From Vibrio tapetis subsp. quintayensis (GTDB taxonomy: Bacteria > Pseudomonadota > Gammaproteobacteria > Enterobacterales > Vibrionaceae), in assembly GCF_030409945.1 (NCBI RefSeq), contig NZ_JAUFQV010000026.1, positions 62,001 to 126,000 on the forward strand: a DNA stretch of 64,000 nt, in the 5' to 3' direction. The position numbers were made by a program, and so were the translations under genes. Each line of letters starts with the position of its first letter. Position 1 is the first letter of the stretch. This document shows, piece after piece, positions 35,793-45,074 of this stretch. Below the pieces are notes generated by a model that searched no databases, was not told the origin of the DNA, and worked only from the letters and a program-made list of their open reading frames with translations.

Positions 35793-36746
35793 CTAGTCAA
35801 CCAATCTTGAATCTAGTATTCCGCGTTCTACTAACTGTTGCAGAATAGCTTTCGATTTAGCCCGAAAGCTGTCACGTAAAATTCGCACCGCAGGCGTAAT
35901 AGATTGCTTACTTGGGCACACTAACCATAACTCTGTCGGTTTGGCTTGATAGTCAGGCATGACATGAACTAAATTTCCCGTGAGCAAATCGTTTGCCATG
36001 TCTAACCCGGATTTGATGGCTAGCCCCTTACCCGCAACGCACCATCGTCTAACAAGATCTGCATCGTTAGAGGAGCGATTCGCTCTCATTTTAATTTTAT
36101 AGCTTTCACTAGACTCTAGATAGCTATCAATATGTTTGAAGTCCCACACGTCGTGAATGACATCGCGCACTTGATATAACAATCCGTTGTGTGCGTTCAG
36201 ATCATTAGGGTGGGTTGGTGTTCCGTGTTCAGCTAAATATGTAGGTGTCGCGCACAGTATCTTGGGTATGGTACAGATTTTAAAACCGTATAAGTTCGAG
36301 TCTGATGGTGAGCCGTATCGTAGAGCCATGTCGATCGAATCGCGGTAGAAATCGACATTACTGTCACTTAAATAAGCGCGCAAGCTGACTTTTGGGTATT
36401 GATCCATAAACTCATCTATCCAGCCCATCGCAAGGTTACGGCCGAGATCGCTGGAAACAGCAATACGTAATTCACCATCAATAATGTCGAGATCACCTTT
36501 CATATTGAGCTTGGCTTTTTCTAACATTTGCAGGGCTTCTTCGCACTGAGGTAAGTAACGCTCGCCAGCACTCGATAAACGTAAACTTCGAGTGGTACGC
36601 ACGAAAAGCTCGACGCCTAAAGAAGCCTCTACACGTTTAACGGCGGCACTGGCGGTGGCCACTCGCATGTCGAGATTGGCTGCGGCTTGGGTGATACTGC
36701 GAAATTCCGCCACTTTTAATATGACTTGTAGATCTTCTAATAACAT
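35793..36746 (-). CDS. LysR-family transcriptional regulator
   Basis: 317 residues. The N-terminal winged HTH (LQVILKVAEFRSITQAAANLDMRVATASAAVKRVEASLG) is followed by the linker helix and a type-II ligand-binding domain from about residue 90. The closest nearby gene is the AhpD-like protein, but it does not face it directly. Target and ligand unknown. Confidence 0.92.
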   Translation of the reverse strand: MLLEDLQVILKVAEFRSITQAAANLDMRVATASAAVKRVEASLGVELFVRTTRSLRLSSAGERYLPQCEEALQMLEKAKLNMKGDLDIIDGELRIAVSSDLGRNLAMGWIDEFMDQYPKVSLRAYLSDSNVDFYRDSIDMALRYGSPSDSNLYGFKICTIPKILCATPTYLAEHGTPTHPNDLNAHNGLLYQVRDVIHDVWDFKHIDSYLESSESYKIKMRANRSSNDADLVRRWCVAGKGLAIKSGLDMANDLLTGNLVHVMPDYQAKPTELWLVCPSKQSITPAVRILRDSFRAKSKAILQQLVERGILDSRLVD

Positions 36747-36916
36747 AATCGATAATGATTCATTGACTTATATTGACTATAACATGCTTTATTACCATCC
36801 GTTTCCTACCGAGATAGACGGCATTGGCGAATGTTAGGTTGTACTCCATAGGCGACTTGTTTAATTGATCTGCTACAGGTTAAAAGCGTATTTCTTGGAA
36901 GGCTGGAAGCACTAAA

Positions 36917-36949
36917 AAAAGCTCATATCTAATAAGAGTATGAGCTTTT
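36917..36949 (-). terminator. Terminator of the AhpD-like gene
   Basis: 11-bp stem AAAAGCTCATA/TATGAGCTTTT followed on the minus strand by a T tract, 20 bp past the stop. Confidence 0.8.
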
Positions 36950-36968
36950 GTAGCAAGTTAGAATGTCA

Positions 36969-37517
36969 CTATTTTTGCCAAGCAAATTTTTCAAACACTT
37001 TATCTACTGGTGTTTCGGCCAAGTGGTTGGTGTAATTACTCATTACTTTCTGAGCCAACCCTAAGACGATCTCCAGCACTTGACGTTGCTCGTAACCTGC
37101 CGAGTAAAAGTTATCTAGCTCTGCTTGGGTCAAATTGCCACGATTACGTGTCATCGCGAGTGTCGTGTCGTGCAGCGCCTGCAGTTTCGCTGTTGGCATT
37201 GCTTCACTATTACGAAGAGCTTCGGTTAATGCTGGGTCAACTTTCATCATGTGCGCGATGCCAGTGTGAGCCGGTACGCAGTAACCACATTCGTGTTCTA
37301 CATTAATGGTTTGCCAAACCACGGTCAGTTCTTCTGCATCAAATGATGATTCAGTAAAAAGCTTGTGCAGCACTTGATAACCCTCTAGTAGCCCTGGCGC
37401 TTCAGACATGACAGCGTGCAGTCCAGGCAAGCGGCCATTGGCATTGATAGAGGCTTGTACCGCAGATTTACTCGCTTCTGGTGCGGATTCTAACGTGTGA
37501 ATTTTAAAGCTGCTCAT
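36969..37517 (-). CDS. Carboxymuconolactone decarboxylase/AhpD-like protein
   Basis: 182 residues. The active-site motif EHECGYCVPAHTGIAHM contains the CxxC pair and the downstream His of AhpD-type peroxidase-related enzymes. The rest is all-helical, as in the CMD family. Such proteins often reduce peroxides or act as redox partners. The gene is divergent from a TetR regulator with two strong palindromes between them, so it is most likely repressed by that regulator. Confidence 0.9.
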   Translation of the reverse strand: MSSFKIHTLESAPEASKSAVQASINANGRLPGLHAVMSEAPGLLEGYQVLHKLFTESSFDAEELTVVWQTINVEHECGYCVPAHTGIAHMMKVDPALTEALRNSEAMPTAKLQALHDTTLAMTRNRGNLTQAELDNFYSAGYEQRQVLEIVLGLAQKVMSNYTNHLAETPVDKVFEKFAWQK

Positions 37518-37615
37518 TGTGATCCCTTCTTATCTTCAATAGTCAAAGTTATAAACATCTTGTTTATAGCCAGAGTGCTAACTCGTTTGTTGGTGTGTTG
37601 AGAATATAACTGGAT

Positions 37616-37654
37616 TTGAACGATCGTTCAAGATAAAATTGAACAATCGTTCAA
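37616..37654. promoter_or_regulatory. Two TetR-type operators
   Basis: TTGAACGATCGTTCAA (37616-37631) is a perfect 16-bp palindrome, and TTGAACAATCGTTCAA (37639-37654) is nearly identical. Their centres are 23 bp apart. They lie between the AhpD-like gene and tetR, just before the GTG of tetR. Confidence 0.85.
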
Positions 37655-37678
37655 GTTATGTTGCAGTGAGTTAATATT

Positions 37679-38263
37679 GTGAGAAAAAATACCAAATTTG
37701 ATCGCGAGCAAGTTGTTGATAAAGCAAAAGATCTGTATTGGGAAAAAGGCTTTCATGCAACGTCTATGCGTAATCTACAAGATGTGATTGATATGCGTCC
37801 CGGCAGCATTTACGCCACGTTTGGTAGTAAAGAGGGATTGTTTAAGGAAACGTTGGCTCGATACACTGAGTTAGGTATCGCGCAATTGGCGCAATGCCAA
37901 CAAGAAAGAGATACGCCCGTTGAAGCGTTAAAGGCATTCGTGAAACATCTCGTGCTTAAGTCTCAACATGATGCGCCAAATGGCATGTGTATGCTGGCAA
38001 AAACTGTTGCTGAGTTGACGGAAGAACACGCCGAATTACTGGCTGAAGCGAAGAAATCACTTAAAATAATGGAAGCCGAATTTGCTCGTTTGATTATTGA
38101 AGCGCAAGAAATAGGCGAAGTGAGCAAAGACAAAGACCCACAACATCTTGCTCGGCACGTACAGGTGCAAATATCAGGGCTACGTATTTACGCTAAAGCC
38201 AATGATAGCAACGCGCCATTAGAACAAATGGTAGAAGACGTATTCAGTCATTATCCATTTTAG
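37679..38263 (+). CDS. TetR-family transcriptional repressor
   Basis: 194 residues. The N-terminal HTH (VDKAKDLYWEKGFHATSMRNLQDVIDMRPGSIYATFGSKEGLFKETL) is typical TetR, and the C-terminal all-helical ligand domain starts at about residue 55. The start is GTG at 37679, directly after the second operator, so the repressor probably controls its own gene and the AhpD-like gene. Ligand unknown; the context suggests an electrophile or peroxide. Confidence 0.93.
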   Translation: MRKNTKFDREQVVDKAKDLYWEKGFHATSMRNLQDVIDMRPGSIYATFGSKEGLFKETLARYTELGIAQLAQCQQERDTPVEALKAFVKHLVLKSQHDAPNGMCMLAKTVAELTEEHAELLAEAKKSLKIMEAEFARLIIEAQEIGEVSKDKDPQHLARHVQVQISGLRIYAKANDSNAPLEQMVEDVFSHYPF

Positions 38264-38306
38264 CCTTTAATGTGTAAGCTCGTGTTAGGGCGAGATAATA
38301 TCAATC

Positions 38307-38335
38307 AAAAGGCGAACAGTGTGGTTCGCCTTTTT
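38307..38335. terminator. Bidirectional terminator
   Basis: 11-bp stem AAAAGGCGAAC/GTTCGCCTTTT with a 6-nt loop, T tract on the plus strand and A tract before it. It separates the convergent tetR and nitroreductase-like genes. Confidence 0.88.
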
Positions 38336-38385
38336 CAATCATGCGAGAGTCCATAAGTCATTGAAAGAAAATGTGATAAAGCCGT

Positions 38386-39537
38386 TTAACTCAATACAAT
38401 ATCACTGACTTCTCGGCGTGGAGATGGTGGAGTTAATGATGCTTTGCCTAAGCGAAACAGCATCTGCACGGTCTGGTCAGGCTTAATACCATAGTGTTTC
38501 TTAAATTCTGCCTGCAACGGCAACATGTCTGGGTATTCTTGCAATATTTGGCTCATAGGATGCTGTGCTAACCCCATGGAAGTGGTGACCAGATTCATTC
38601 TCTGATAGATTCGGCCACATTCAACTTGAGCTAAACGGCCGTTGTTATTACTGATAAGTAAACCAAAGTGTGGTGCGTTGTCGGCCACTGTTTTGGTCAG
38701 TTTTACGCCTTCTTTACCAAAATTTTGTGGGTCTGCTTCCGCTTGTTCTCGGCTAATAAAAAATTTTTCAGCAAACCAGCGTTTAGCGCCACTTACTCCG
38801 TTTTGTTCTAGCCCGAACCCGTCTCTGTGGGTAACAAACTCTTCATCATTAAAGCGGAACATGCCGATGGTTTCTAAGCTTCGTGAGGCATTGTGTTCTT
38901 CGATGCGCATTGAATCCGTCAAGAAGTCGCTCATCTTACCGTTATCACCTGCGGCATCAATAAACCGAATAGGAAAAGTCGCGCTGTTACTGACGGCTTT
39001 CAACTGAGTGAGTTGCGCTTTAGGCACGGTTTCTGCGTCGTAAGGTGTCTTTGTTGATTGGCGAGTAACCAAGTATTGAAACAGAGGATCGGCAACAATA
39101 GTGGGTTCTGATACCAGAGTAATTGAGGCGACAGGCTTGGCTTCTAAAGTCTGATTGTCGTACTCACCTTGTGGGAAGTAGTCGACTTCTGCGCGAACGC
39201 CGAATTGACTGGCGGCGATGACCAAGCTTTCAATAAAGGCGCCTTGACCAATATGGATCTGGCGGTAAATAGGGTCGGTGTGAGGCAATAATCGCTCAGG
39301 ATCAACATAAAGTAGGATAGTGTTGTTACTTGGTAGAGCCACTTTCCATGCTTGCGTATTATGCGGATTCGCACTCAGCATGGCATAGCTCAGTAGTGTC
39401 TTTCTTATATCATCATAAGTGTGCGTTGGCCTAACGGTTAGGCTTTCTTTACTTGATAACTGGTGAGTCACTATCGGAGTAGCAGCCAGCACAACCCCGC
39501 TAGCCCCTAAGATTTTGATAAAGTTTCTTCTGTTCAT
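38386..39537 (-). CDS. Exported (Tat) nitroreductase-family protein
   Basis: 383 residues. The N terminus MNRRNFIKILGASGVVLAATP is a twin-arginine signal, meaning it should be exported folded with its cofactor. The mature part resembles Acg/nitroreductase-like flavoproteins (SYAMLSANPHNTQAWKVALP, and TSMGLAQHPMSQILQEYPD near the C terminus). A role in reducing nitro compounds or storing FMN in the periplasm is possible. I start at 39537 (AAAGGGG ribosome site). It is divergent from marR, with palindromic sites between. Confidence 0.85.
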   Translation of the reverse strand: MNRRNFIKILGASGVVLAATPIVTHQLSSKESLTVRPTHTYDDIRKTLLSYAMLSANPHNTQAWKVALPSNNTILLYVDPERLLPHTDPIYRQIHIGQGAFIESLVIAASQFGVRAEVDYFPQGEYDNQTLEAKPVASITLVSEPTIVADPLFQYLVTRQSTKTPYDAETVPKAQLTQLKAVSNSATFPIRFIDAAGDNGKMSDFLTDSMRIEEHNASRSLETIGMFRFNDEEFVTHRDGFGLEQNGVSGAKRWFAEKFFISREQAEADPQNFGKEGVKLTKTVADNAPHFGLLISNNNGRLAQVECGRIYQRMNLVTTSMGLAQHPMSQILQEYPDMLPLQAEFKKHYGIKPDQTVQMLFRLGKASLTPPSPRREVSDIVLS

Positions 39538-39561
39538 AATATGCCCCTTTCTGCTAGAATC

Positions 39562-39599
39562 ATTCCATGGAATAAATATTACATTCCTAGGAATGTAAT
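39562..39599. promoter_or_regulatory. MarR-type operators
   Basis: A perfect 22-bp palindrome at 39578-39599 (arm ATTACATTCCT and its complement) and a perfect 12-bp one, ATTCCATGGAAT, at 39562-39573 share the half ATTCC. They lie between the divergent nitroreductase and marR genes and should bind the MarR product. Confidence 0.85.
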
Positions 39600-39617
39600 T
39601 CAAGGGGTTTTTAAATA

Positions 39618-40073
39618 ATGTTGGAAGAAAAGCAGCAGATCTCACTTAAGTTAATGACATCATTAGGGATAATAAATCAACTTACTGATGCATGGTTGAG
39701 CAAGGCTCTAATACCTCACGGCATAAATCAATCGCAGTTTAATTTACTCGTTCATTTTTCTCATCACCCAGAGCGAGAGCAAACCATCAGTCAGTTAGCG
39801 GAAGTGATGCAGATGAACCAGCCGGGCATCACTAAAGTCGTGAACAAGTTAGTAGACATGGGGTTGGTCGGCATTCGTAAAGACAGCCACGATGGCCGAA
39901 AAAAATGGATTAGTATTAATCAAAACGGTTTGGATAAAAGCCAAAGTGCGTTCATGAGTTTTTTACCGATGGTCGATCGCTGCTTTGAGGGGTGGGATGC
40001 TAAGCAGCTCAATGAAATGCTCGCGTATTCGCAACGGTTACAAACTTGGTTAGATGATAATCGCGATAGTTAG
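39618..40073 (+). CDS. MarR-family transcriptional regulator
   Basis: 151 residues with the winged-helix core TISQLAEVMQMNQPGITKVVNKLVDMGLVGIRKDSHDGRKKWISIN, typical MarR including the DxRxK-type wing. It is divergent from the Tat nitroreductase gene and faces the palindromes at 39562-39599, so it probably controls both. Confidence 0.93.
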   Translation: MLEEKQQISLKLMTSLGIINQLTDAWLSKALIPHGINQSQFNLLVHFSHHPEREQTISQLAEVMQMNQPGITKVVNKLVDMGLVGIRKDSHDGRKKWISINQNGLDKSQSAFMSFLPMVDRCFEGWDAKQLNEMLAYSQRLQTWLDDNRDS

Positions 40074-40213
40074 CGGCGGATGATGTGCAGCTCAAGCAAT
40101 AGTGAACCTGTTATAAATTTAATTGCTCGCAATTTGATTTTGCACGATATTAATGTTATTAAACAACAAAAAACAGTGAGTGTTCATTTGTCGGCTATAA
40201 AGGAAAATAGGTT

Positions 40214-40783
40214 ATGTTGAGCTTAATTGCAGGTTTATTATTGTTTCTCGGGATTCATTCCATATCCATCGTGGCGGAAGATACCAGAAATAGAATGGTC
40301 GCCAAAAGTGAAATGGGTTGGAAGGCCATTTATTCACTGATATCCATTGCAGGTGTCGTGCTGATCGCGAATGGATATGCCACGCTTAGGCTTGAGCCTG
40401 TGGTGCTATACGTTCCTCCATATTGGATGAGGCACGTGACTTACTTACTGATGCTGCCTGTGATGGTGTTACTGGTTGCGCCTTATCTACCCGGTAAGAT
40501 AAAACAGGTAACCAAACATCCCCAACTCATAGCGGTTAAGCTTTGGGCACTCAGCCATTTACTCGTCAATGGCATGTTGGCAGACGTGATCCTTTTCGGG
40601 GCGTTTTTAGCGTGGGCGGTGGTGGATAGAATCTCCATGAAGAAGCGGCAACCACGTGAAGTTCCTGCGCTTAAACCTAGCGTAGTCAACGATGTTTTGG
40701 CCATTGTTATTGGCGTCGGATTAGCGGTCGTATTTATCCTCTACTTACATAAACTGTTCATTGGAATGCCATTGATTGGCTAA
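40214..40783 (+). CDS. NnrU-family membrane protein
   Basis: 189 residues with about five membrane helices. The N-terminal LLLFLGIHSISIV and conserved YPxL-like and HLLVNGMLADVILFGAFLAWAVVDR motifs are those of the NnrU family (related to Z-ISO isomerase). The histidines in GIHS and SHLL are the ones expected to bind heme or metal. NnrU was first noted near nitrite/nitric-oxide reductase genes; none is present here. Function in this organism is uncertain. Confidence 0.88.
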   Translation: MLSLIAGLLLFLGIHSISIVAEDTRNRMVAKSEMGWKAIYSLISIAGVVLIANGYATLRLEPVVLYVPPYWMRHVTYLLMLPVMVLLVAPYLPGKIKQVTKHPQLIAVKLWALSHLLVNGMLADVILFGAFLAWAVVDRISMKKRQPREVPALKPSVVNDVLAIVIGVGLAVVFILYLHKLFIGMPLIG

Positions 40784-40816
40784 CCAGTCATCTTCTCAGT
40801 CTTAATCTTTATGGCA

Positions 40817-40847
40817 CTGAGGGCGCTACATCTGTTTTCGCCCTCAG
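40817..40847 (+). terminator. Hairpin downstream of NnrU
   Basis: 9-bp perfect stem CTGAGGGCG/CGCCCTCAG, extendable by one pair, with a 13-nt loop. The following sequence is only moderately T-rich. Confidence 0.45.
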
Positions 40848-41081
40848 TCCACTCCTCCACAGCCTAAGTTCATGGCTGTTTTAACACCAGTTCGCTTGTC
40901 ACCTATTTTGATTGCTGATGTTAATCTGCGCTTTTATTTGCTCGGTGCATGCCTTAAAGTGTGCTGATAACCATGATTTATAAAATATAACTCTCAGGTA
41001 TTGCTTAGTTCGCGTCACAAACCGTCACAGTCCACTCAGTCAGAATGAAATAAAATCGCCTGTAATGCTTAAGGATGGGAA

Positions 41082-41801
41082 ATGTATCTAATGAACCCTG
41101 CAAGTCAATATCACTTGATGCTCGTTGAAGATGACATGGAATTGGCTGAATTGATTTGTGATTATTTGATAAATTACGAGTTTAATGTCTCCCACGTGAG
41201 TAACGGCTTAGAAGCCGTACAAAGAATCATGGCTGAACAACCCGATTTGGTCATATTGGACGTTATGTTACCGGGTCTTTCTGGTATGGATGTTTGCCGA
41301 GAAGTAAGAACCGATTATTTGGGGATGATTTTGATGCAAACAGCGCTCGATGATGACATCGATCAAATGATGGGCTTGGAGTTGGGTGCCGATGATTACA
41401 TTGTGAAGCAAGTGCAACCAAGGCTCCTTCTTTCGCGGGTGCGTGCACTCCTTCGACGGAATCAACGTATCAATACCCCTTCAGATTCTCCGTCGATATT
41501 TGTATTTGGAGCACTGAAAATCGACTTACAGAAACGACGGGTTTCGCTAAATAACAATGAAATACGGTTAACTACCGCCGAGTTTGAGCTGTTGCATTTG
41601 CTTGCAAAGAATTCAGGACAAGTCGTATCGAGAGACGAGATTGTTCAGCAGGTCAGAGGCTATGAGTACGATGGCTTGGATCGCTCAATAGACCGACGGA
41701 TTTCTCGTTTAAGACGAACCCTTCAAGATGATCCTAACAAACCACAAATTATCAAAACGATTCGTGGTAAAGGTTACCAGCTTTGCGCAGATAACCGCTA
41801 A
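41082..41801 (+). CDS. OmpR-family response regulator (second pair)
   Basis: 239 residues. The receiver has acidic D17-D18 (VEDD), phospho-acceptor D60 (VILDVMLPG) and T87. The lysine motif reads VKQ (K109-Q110), so the almost invariant cis-proline after Lys is replaced by Gln. The winged helix (about 145-235, RGYEYDGLDRSIDRRISRLRRTL) is RstA-like. An AAGGAT ribosome site precedes ATG 41082. The kinase gene starts 10 bp after the stop. Confidence 0.92.
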   Translation: MYLMNPASQYHLMLVEDDMELAELICDYLINYEFNVSHVSNGLEAVQRIMAEQPDLVILDVMLPGLSGMDVCREVRTDYLGMILMQTALDDDIDQMMGLELGADDYIVKQVQPRLLLSRVRALLRRNQRINTPSDSPSIFVFGALKIDLQKRRVSLNNNEIRLTTAEFELLHLLAKNSGQVVSRDEIVQQVRGYEYDGLDRSIDRRISRLRRTLQDDPNKPQIIKTIRGKGYQLCADNR

Positions 41802-41811
41802 CGGAGCTCCC

Positions 41812-43446
41812 ATGATTAAAGCATTTTCGCTTCTTTGGTTGGTGATATTGTTACTCATCGCGTTTTTCTTTAACCCCATTACGGTTAACCCTATCACCAA
41901 AATCAACGAGATAATTTCCAAAGATGTCTATCAAGAGCTTTACGGGCCGACGTTACGAACAATACATGAGGACTTAACTTCCCAGCCTCCACAAGATTGG
42001 CAACAAACCATACAAAATCTACAACCTCATTTTGGTATGCAGCTCAAACTTGTCGATATAGCAGAGCTCCCGTTAAGTCCTGCGAACTTAACAAGCATCA
42101 AAGCAGGCGAAATGGCCTACCATATTGCCGATCCTTCAGCTTTGGTTATGGGCATAAAGCAAAGTGAGCAAGCGATCTATCTCGCGATGGATCTAGCGAG
42201 TGATGACTATGGAAAATTGCAGGCCAGCGGGCCGATATTCTTACTCGTGCGTGAAATGAAAAAATTACCCAGAGATCAGCGCAGCGTTCAATTGAATAAA
42301 ATCACCATATCAATGCCTGTCGCTGCCACGATTGAACACTTTGATTCGATAGAACTGCCCGAAGAGCAGAAATCTCTACTTCTAGCGGGAGAAATTGCGT
42401 CTGTAATTAACGAAAACGAAGATCAGATACTCTTTGCTCTCATTGAAGATAAGGATATTTTACAGGTAATAGATAATCAATCGACGTCTGTCCAAATACT
42501 GTTCATGAGTGCGATTGTTATGGGGATCATGCTGTGCATTGCGGCAGTCATGATGTTATGGGCTATTCCTTTATGGCGCGATTTAAAACGCCTCGTAACG
42601 ACAACAAACCAATATGGTAACGGTGATCTTCAAGCTCGGGCAAAAACGTCTAAATGGTCGGTCGTTGCTCAGCTGGGCACATCATTTAATAAAATGGCTG
42701 ATAGCGTCGAAAAACTGGTACTCGGGCATCGTGACCTCACCAATGCCATAGCACACGATTTAAGAACGCCACTTTATCGGCTGAGATTTGCTTTAGAGAT
42801 GCTCAATGACAATACCCTTTCCAAGGAGCAGATAGAAAAATACAATAATGCTGCGGGGAAAAGTATTGATGACTTAGACCACTTGATTAATCAGGCGCTG
42901 ATCCTCTCACGCTATTCTCGCAGAGTGCCTGATTCCAACCACATCGCCCCATGCGCTCTAGAGCCTATGTTGCAAGATGAACTGCATCACTTCCAATTAG
43001 AACATCCGCAACTGTCCGTTGAGTTTAAGTGTTCCCGCTTGCTTGATGAAGAGGTCATGGTCGATCACAGAGCAATGATCCGAGCGGTAAACAATTTATT
43101 GTCCAATGCCGCGAGGTACGCAAAGAGCACCATTGTTGTGACTTTTGAGCGTCACCCTAAAAGCTGGGTGTTGATGATTGAAGATGATGGGATAGGAATA
43201 CCTCAAGAGCTCTGGGAGTCTATTTTTGATCCGTTTGCACAGGTTGATAATGAAGAAAGGAACACCACAACTGGTCACGGATTGGGTTTGGCCATCGTGA
43301 AACAGATTGCCATCTGGCATGACGGCGATTCGTTTGTTTCTCAATCTTCACTTGGTGGCGCTAAATTTACCTTACGCTGGAACGCGATGCCTACAGATAA
43401 GCAAGCTATAAACCGTACGTCTGCCGTCACAAATGGTCACAGTTAG
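41812..43446 (+). CDS. Membrane sensor histidine kinase (second pair)
   Basis: 544 residues. TM1 is about 4-20, a large periplasmic domain about 25-225, TM2 about 229-252, and HAMP about 253-305. The H-box NAIAHDLRTPLYR has His315. N-box NNLLSNAARYAKS, G1 IEDDGIGIP and G2 TGHGLGLAIV are intact. The start at 41812 has CGGAG upstream. It resembles RstB. The DUF2860 gene follows 77 bp later on the same strand and could be a target. Confidence 0.92.
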   Translation: MIKAFSLLWLVILLLIAFFFNPITVNPITKINEIISKDVYQELYGPTLRTIHEDLTSQPPQDWQQTIQNLQPHFGMQLKLVDIAELPLSPANLTSIKAGEMAYHIADPSALVMGIKQSEQAIYLAMDLASDDYGKLQASGPIFLLVREMKKLPRDQRSVQLNKITISMPVAATIEHFDSIELPEEQKSLLLAGEIASVINENEDQILFALIEDKDILQVIDNQSTSVQILFMSAIVMGIMLCIAAVMMLWAIPLWRDLKRLVTTTNQYGNGDLQARAKTSKWSVVAQLGTSFNKMADSVEKLVLGHRDLTNAIAHDLRTPLYRLRFALEMLNDNTLSKEQIEKYNNAAGKSIDDLDHLINQALILSRYSRRVPDSNHIAPCALEPMLQDELHHFQLEHPQLSVEFKCSRLLDEEVMVDHRAMIRAVNNLLSNAARYAKSTIVVTFERHPKSWVLMIEDDGIGIPQELWESIFDPFAQVDNEERNTTTGHGLGLAIVKQIAIWHDGDSFVSQSSLGGAKFTLRWNAMPTDKQAINRTSAVTNGHS

Positions 43447-43523
43447 TCTTTATTCTGGCATGGAACTATAGCTTGAAATCAAACATATTAAGCCGACTCT
43501 CTTAATGAACAAAAGGTACAGGG

Positions 43524-44537
43524 ATGAAATATCTGAACAGAACAGTTGGATTAACCTGCTTAATACTGAGTGCTCCACTGGCAGCAAACGAAGAAACAGC
43601 AGAGCAAGAATCCGCTTTTGAACCTGGTTGGCAATTTGTGTTATCGGCCAACGTTGGCGTGGGTAGTGAACAATCTCAGCTCAATACTGATGATGATAAT
43701 AAAACCACCGATTCACTACAGAGCAGTGGTAAATCAATCTCTGGTTTTGGCCTATTCCCTTTTGTCCGAGTTGAGTACACCTTAGATAGTGGAAATACCC
43801 AATTTTATCTCGGTCAAAGTGAAGATCAGGTCACCAGTGAGCAGTTCCAAGCAGAAATTGGCGTGAATCACTATATGGAAGGCTTAGGTTTATTGAACGC
43901 CGCGTACTTTCCAAAAGTTCCTGGGGTAAATGAAGTATGGGAAGACGCTTATTTGGTCGGCTCTGCTCGTAAAAAAACCGGGTCAAATGCACATGGTGGC
44001 CGGATTGCTTATTCGCCTGAATTGATTTTGCCGCTAACCATTCGATACGCTTTCGTACAATATGACGTTGAAAACGATAAGTCAGGTAAAGGGCAAAATT
44101 TATCGGCAGAAAGCATGAAGAAGCTAGAAAGAAACAGCATCTATCAAAGGGTAGGGCTTGAAACCGTTGTGCCGATCACCGACAACATCGCATTGTTACC
44201 AGCAGTGAGATACACCATGCGAGACGCAGATGGTAAAGCCCATAGCTTTAAAGAGCTTGGTGGAGAGCTTGGGGTGCATATGTCTTTTGGAAAACACAGT
44301 TTTGTTACTCATGCAGGCTTCGCTAAACGCGGTTTTGACGCCAACAACCCAGTATTTGATAAGAAACAAGATACCACGGTTACCAATTTATTTGGGGTTT
44401 ATGCTTACGAACAGCCGTTTGGTTGGGAAAGTGTCAGTGTTAGCGTGATTGGTGGTGTCAGTAATGAAGACTCCGATATCAACTTCCATGATGTGAAATC
44501 GACCTACATTTCAACCGGTGTGAATTACTACTTTTAA
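43524..44537 (+). CDS. DUF2860 outer-membrane protein
   Basis: 337 residues. A signal peptide (about 1-20) is followed by FEPGWQFVLSANVGVGSEQSQLNTDDDN and repeated beta-strand patterns, and the protein ends STGVNYYF with a terminal Phe. This matches the Vibrio DUF2860 family of predicted outer-membrane barrels. It has an AAAAGG ribosome site and its own terminator. Function unknown; adjacency to the RstAB-like pair suggests envelope-state control. Confidence 0.8.
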   Translation: MKYLNRTVGLTCLILSAPLAANEETAEQESAFEPGWQFVLSANVGVGSEQSQLNTDDDNKTTDSLQSSGKSISGFGLFPFVRVEYTLDSGNTQFYLGQSEDQVTSEQFQAEIGVNHYMEGLGLLNAAYFPKVPGVNEVWEDAYLVGSARKKTGSNAHGGRIAYSPELILPLTIRYAFVQYDVENDKSGKGQNLSAESMKKLERNSIYQRVGLETVVPITDNIALLPAVRYTMRDADGKAHSFKELGGELGVHMSFGKHSFVTHAGFAKRGFDANNPVFDKKQDTTVTNLFGVYAYEQPFGWESVSVSVIGGVSNEDSDINFHDVKSTYISTGVNYYF

Positions 44538-44541
44538 ATCG

Positions 44542-44573
44542 AATACCCAAGTGATGAGAGTCGCTTGGGTATT
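44542..44573 (+). terminator. Terminator of the DUF2860 gene
   Basis: Perfect 10-bp stem AATACCCAAG/CTTGGGTATT with a 12-nt loop right after the stop codon; the T content after it is moderate. Confidence 0.7.
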
Positions 44574-44616
44574 ATTCATTTTCTCACGTCGTTTTTACCT
44601 TGCTCTAATGTTCAAC

Positions 44617-45036
44617 TTAACTAGAAAGGTTTCGTAGCTTTGGGTCATCACTTAGATACTCAACGAACTCTACTTCAAAGCCTGATGGGTCAACAAAATA
44701 GACGTTCTTACGGTAGGGTTCTGTTGCCCCCGTTTTCGCCACCGAGAACCCTACATGGGTGAGCCTGTCTATTACGCTTTGAATATCGTTGGTCACATAG
44801 GCAAAGTGAGCGAGCCCAACTTGATGTCCGGATAGTTCTCGGTTTTCTCCCTCACCATGATCACTTAAGGCGATATACTGATATTCATCACCAAAATGCA
44901 GCCAGTTACGAGGCTTGCCATACCATTCTCCTTGTCCTTCATCACGTACATACCAGTGGGGAAATACAGCTTGATAGAATTTCAGCATTTCAGGGATATC
45001 TTTCACGACGATATTTACATGTTCAAGTTTTATCAT
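44617..45036 (-). CDS. VOC-fold (glyoxalase/dioxygenase-like) protein, SoxR-box promoter
   Basis: 139 residues, one VOC unit. It begins KLEHVNIVVKDIPEMLKFYQAVFPHW and ends VDPSGFEVEFVEYL. Likely metal ligands are His6, His77-type in GLAHFAYV and the Glu in FEVEFVE. The promoter at 45075-45105 carries a SoxR-type dyad with 19-bp spacer, which points to a role in handling redox-active compounds. Substrate unknown. Confidence 0.85.
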   Translation of the reverse strand: MIKLEHVNIVVKDIPEMLKFYQAVFPHWYVRDEGQGEWYGKPRNWLHFGDEYQYIALSDHGEGENRELSGHQVGLAHFAYVTNDIQSVIDRLTHVGFSVAKTGATEPYRKNVYFVDPSGFEVEFVEYLSDDPKLRNLSS

Positions 45037-45074
45037 ACGATGTTCCTTTTCGTGTTTTCGTAATCAACAAGGAC

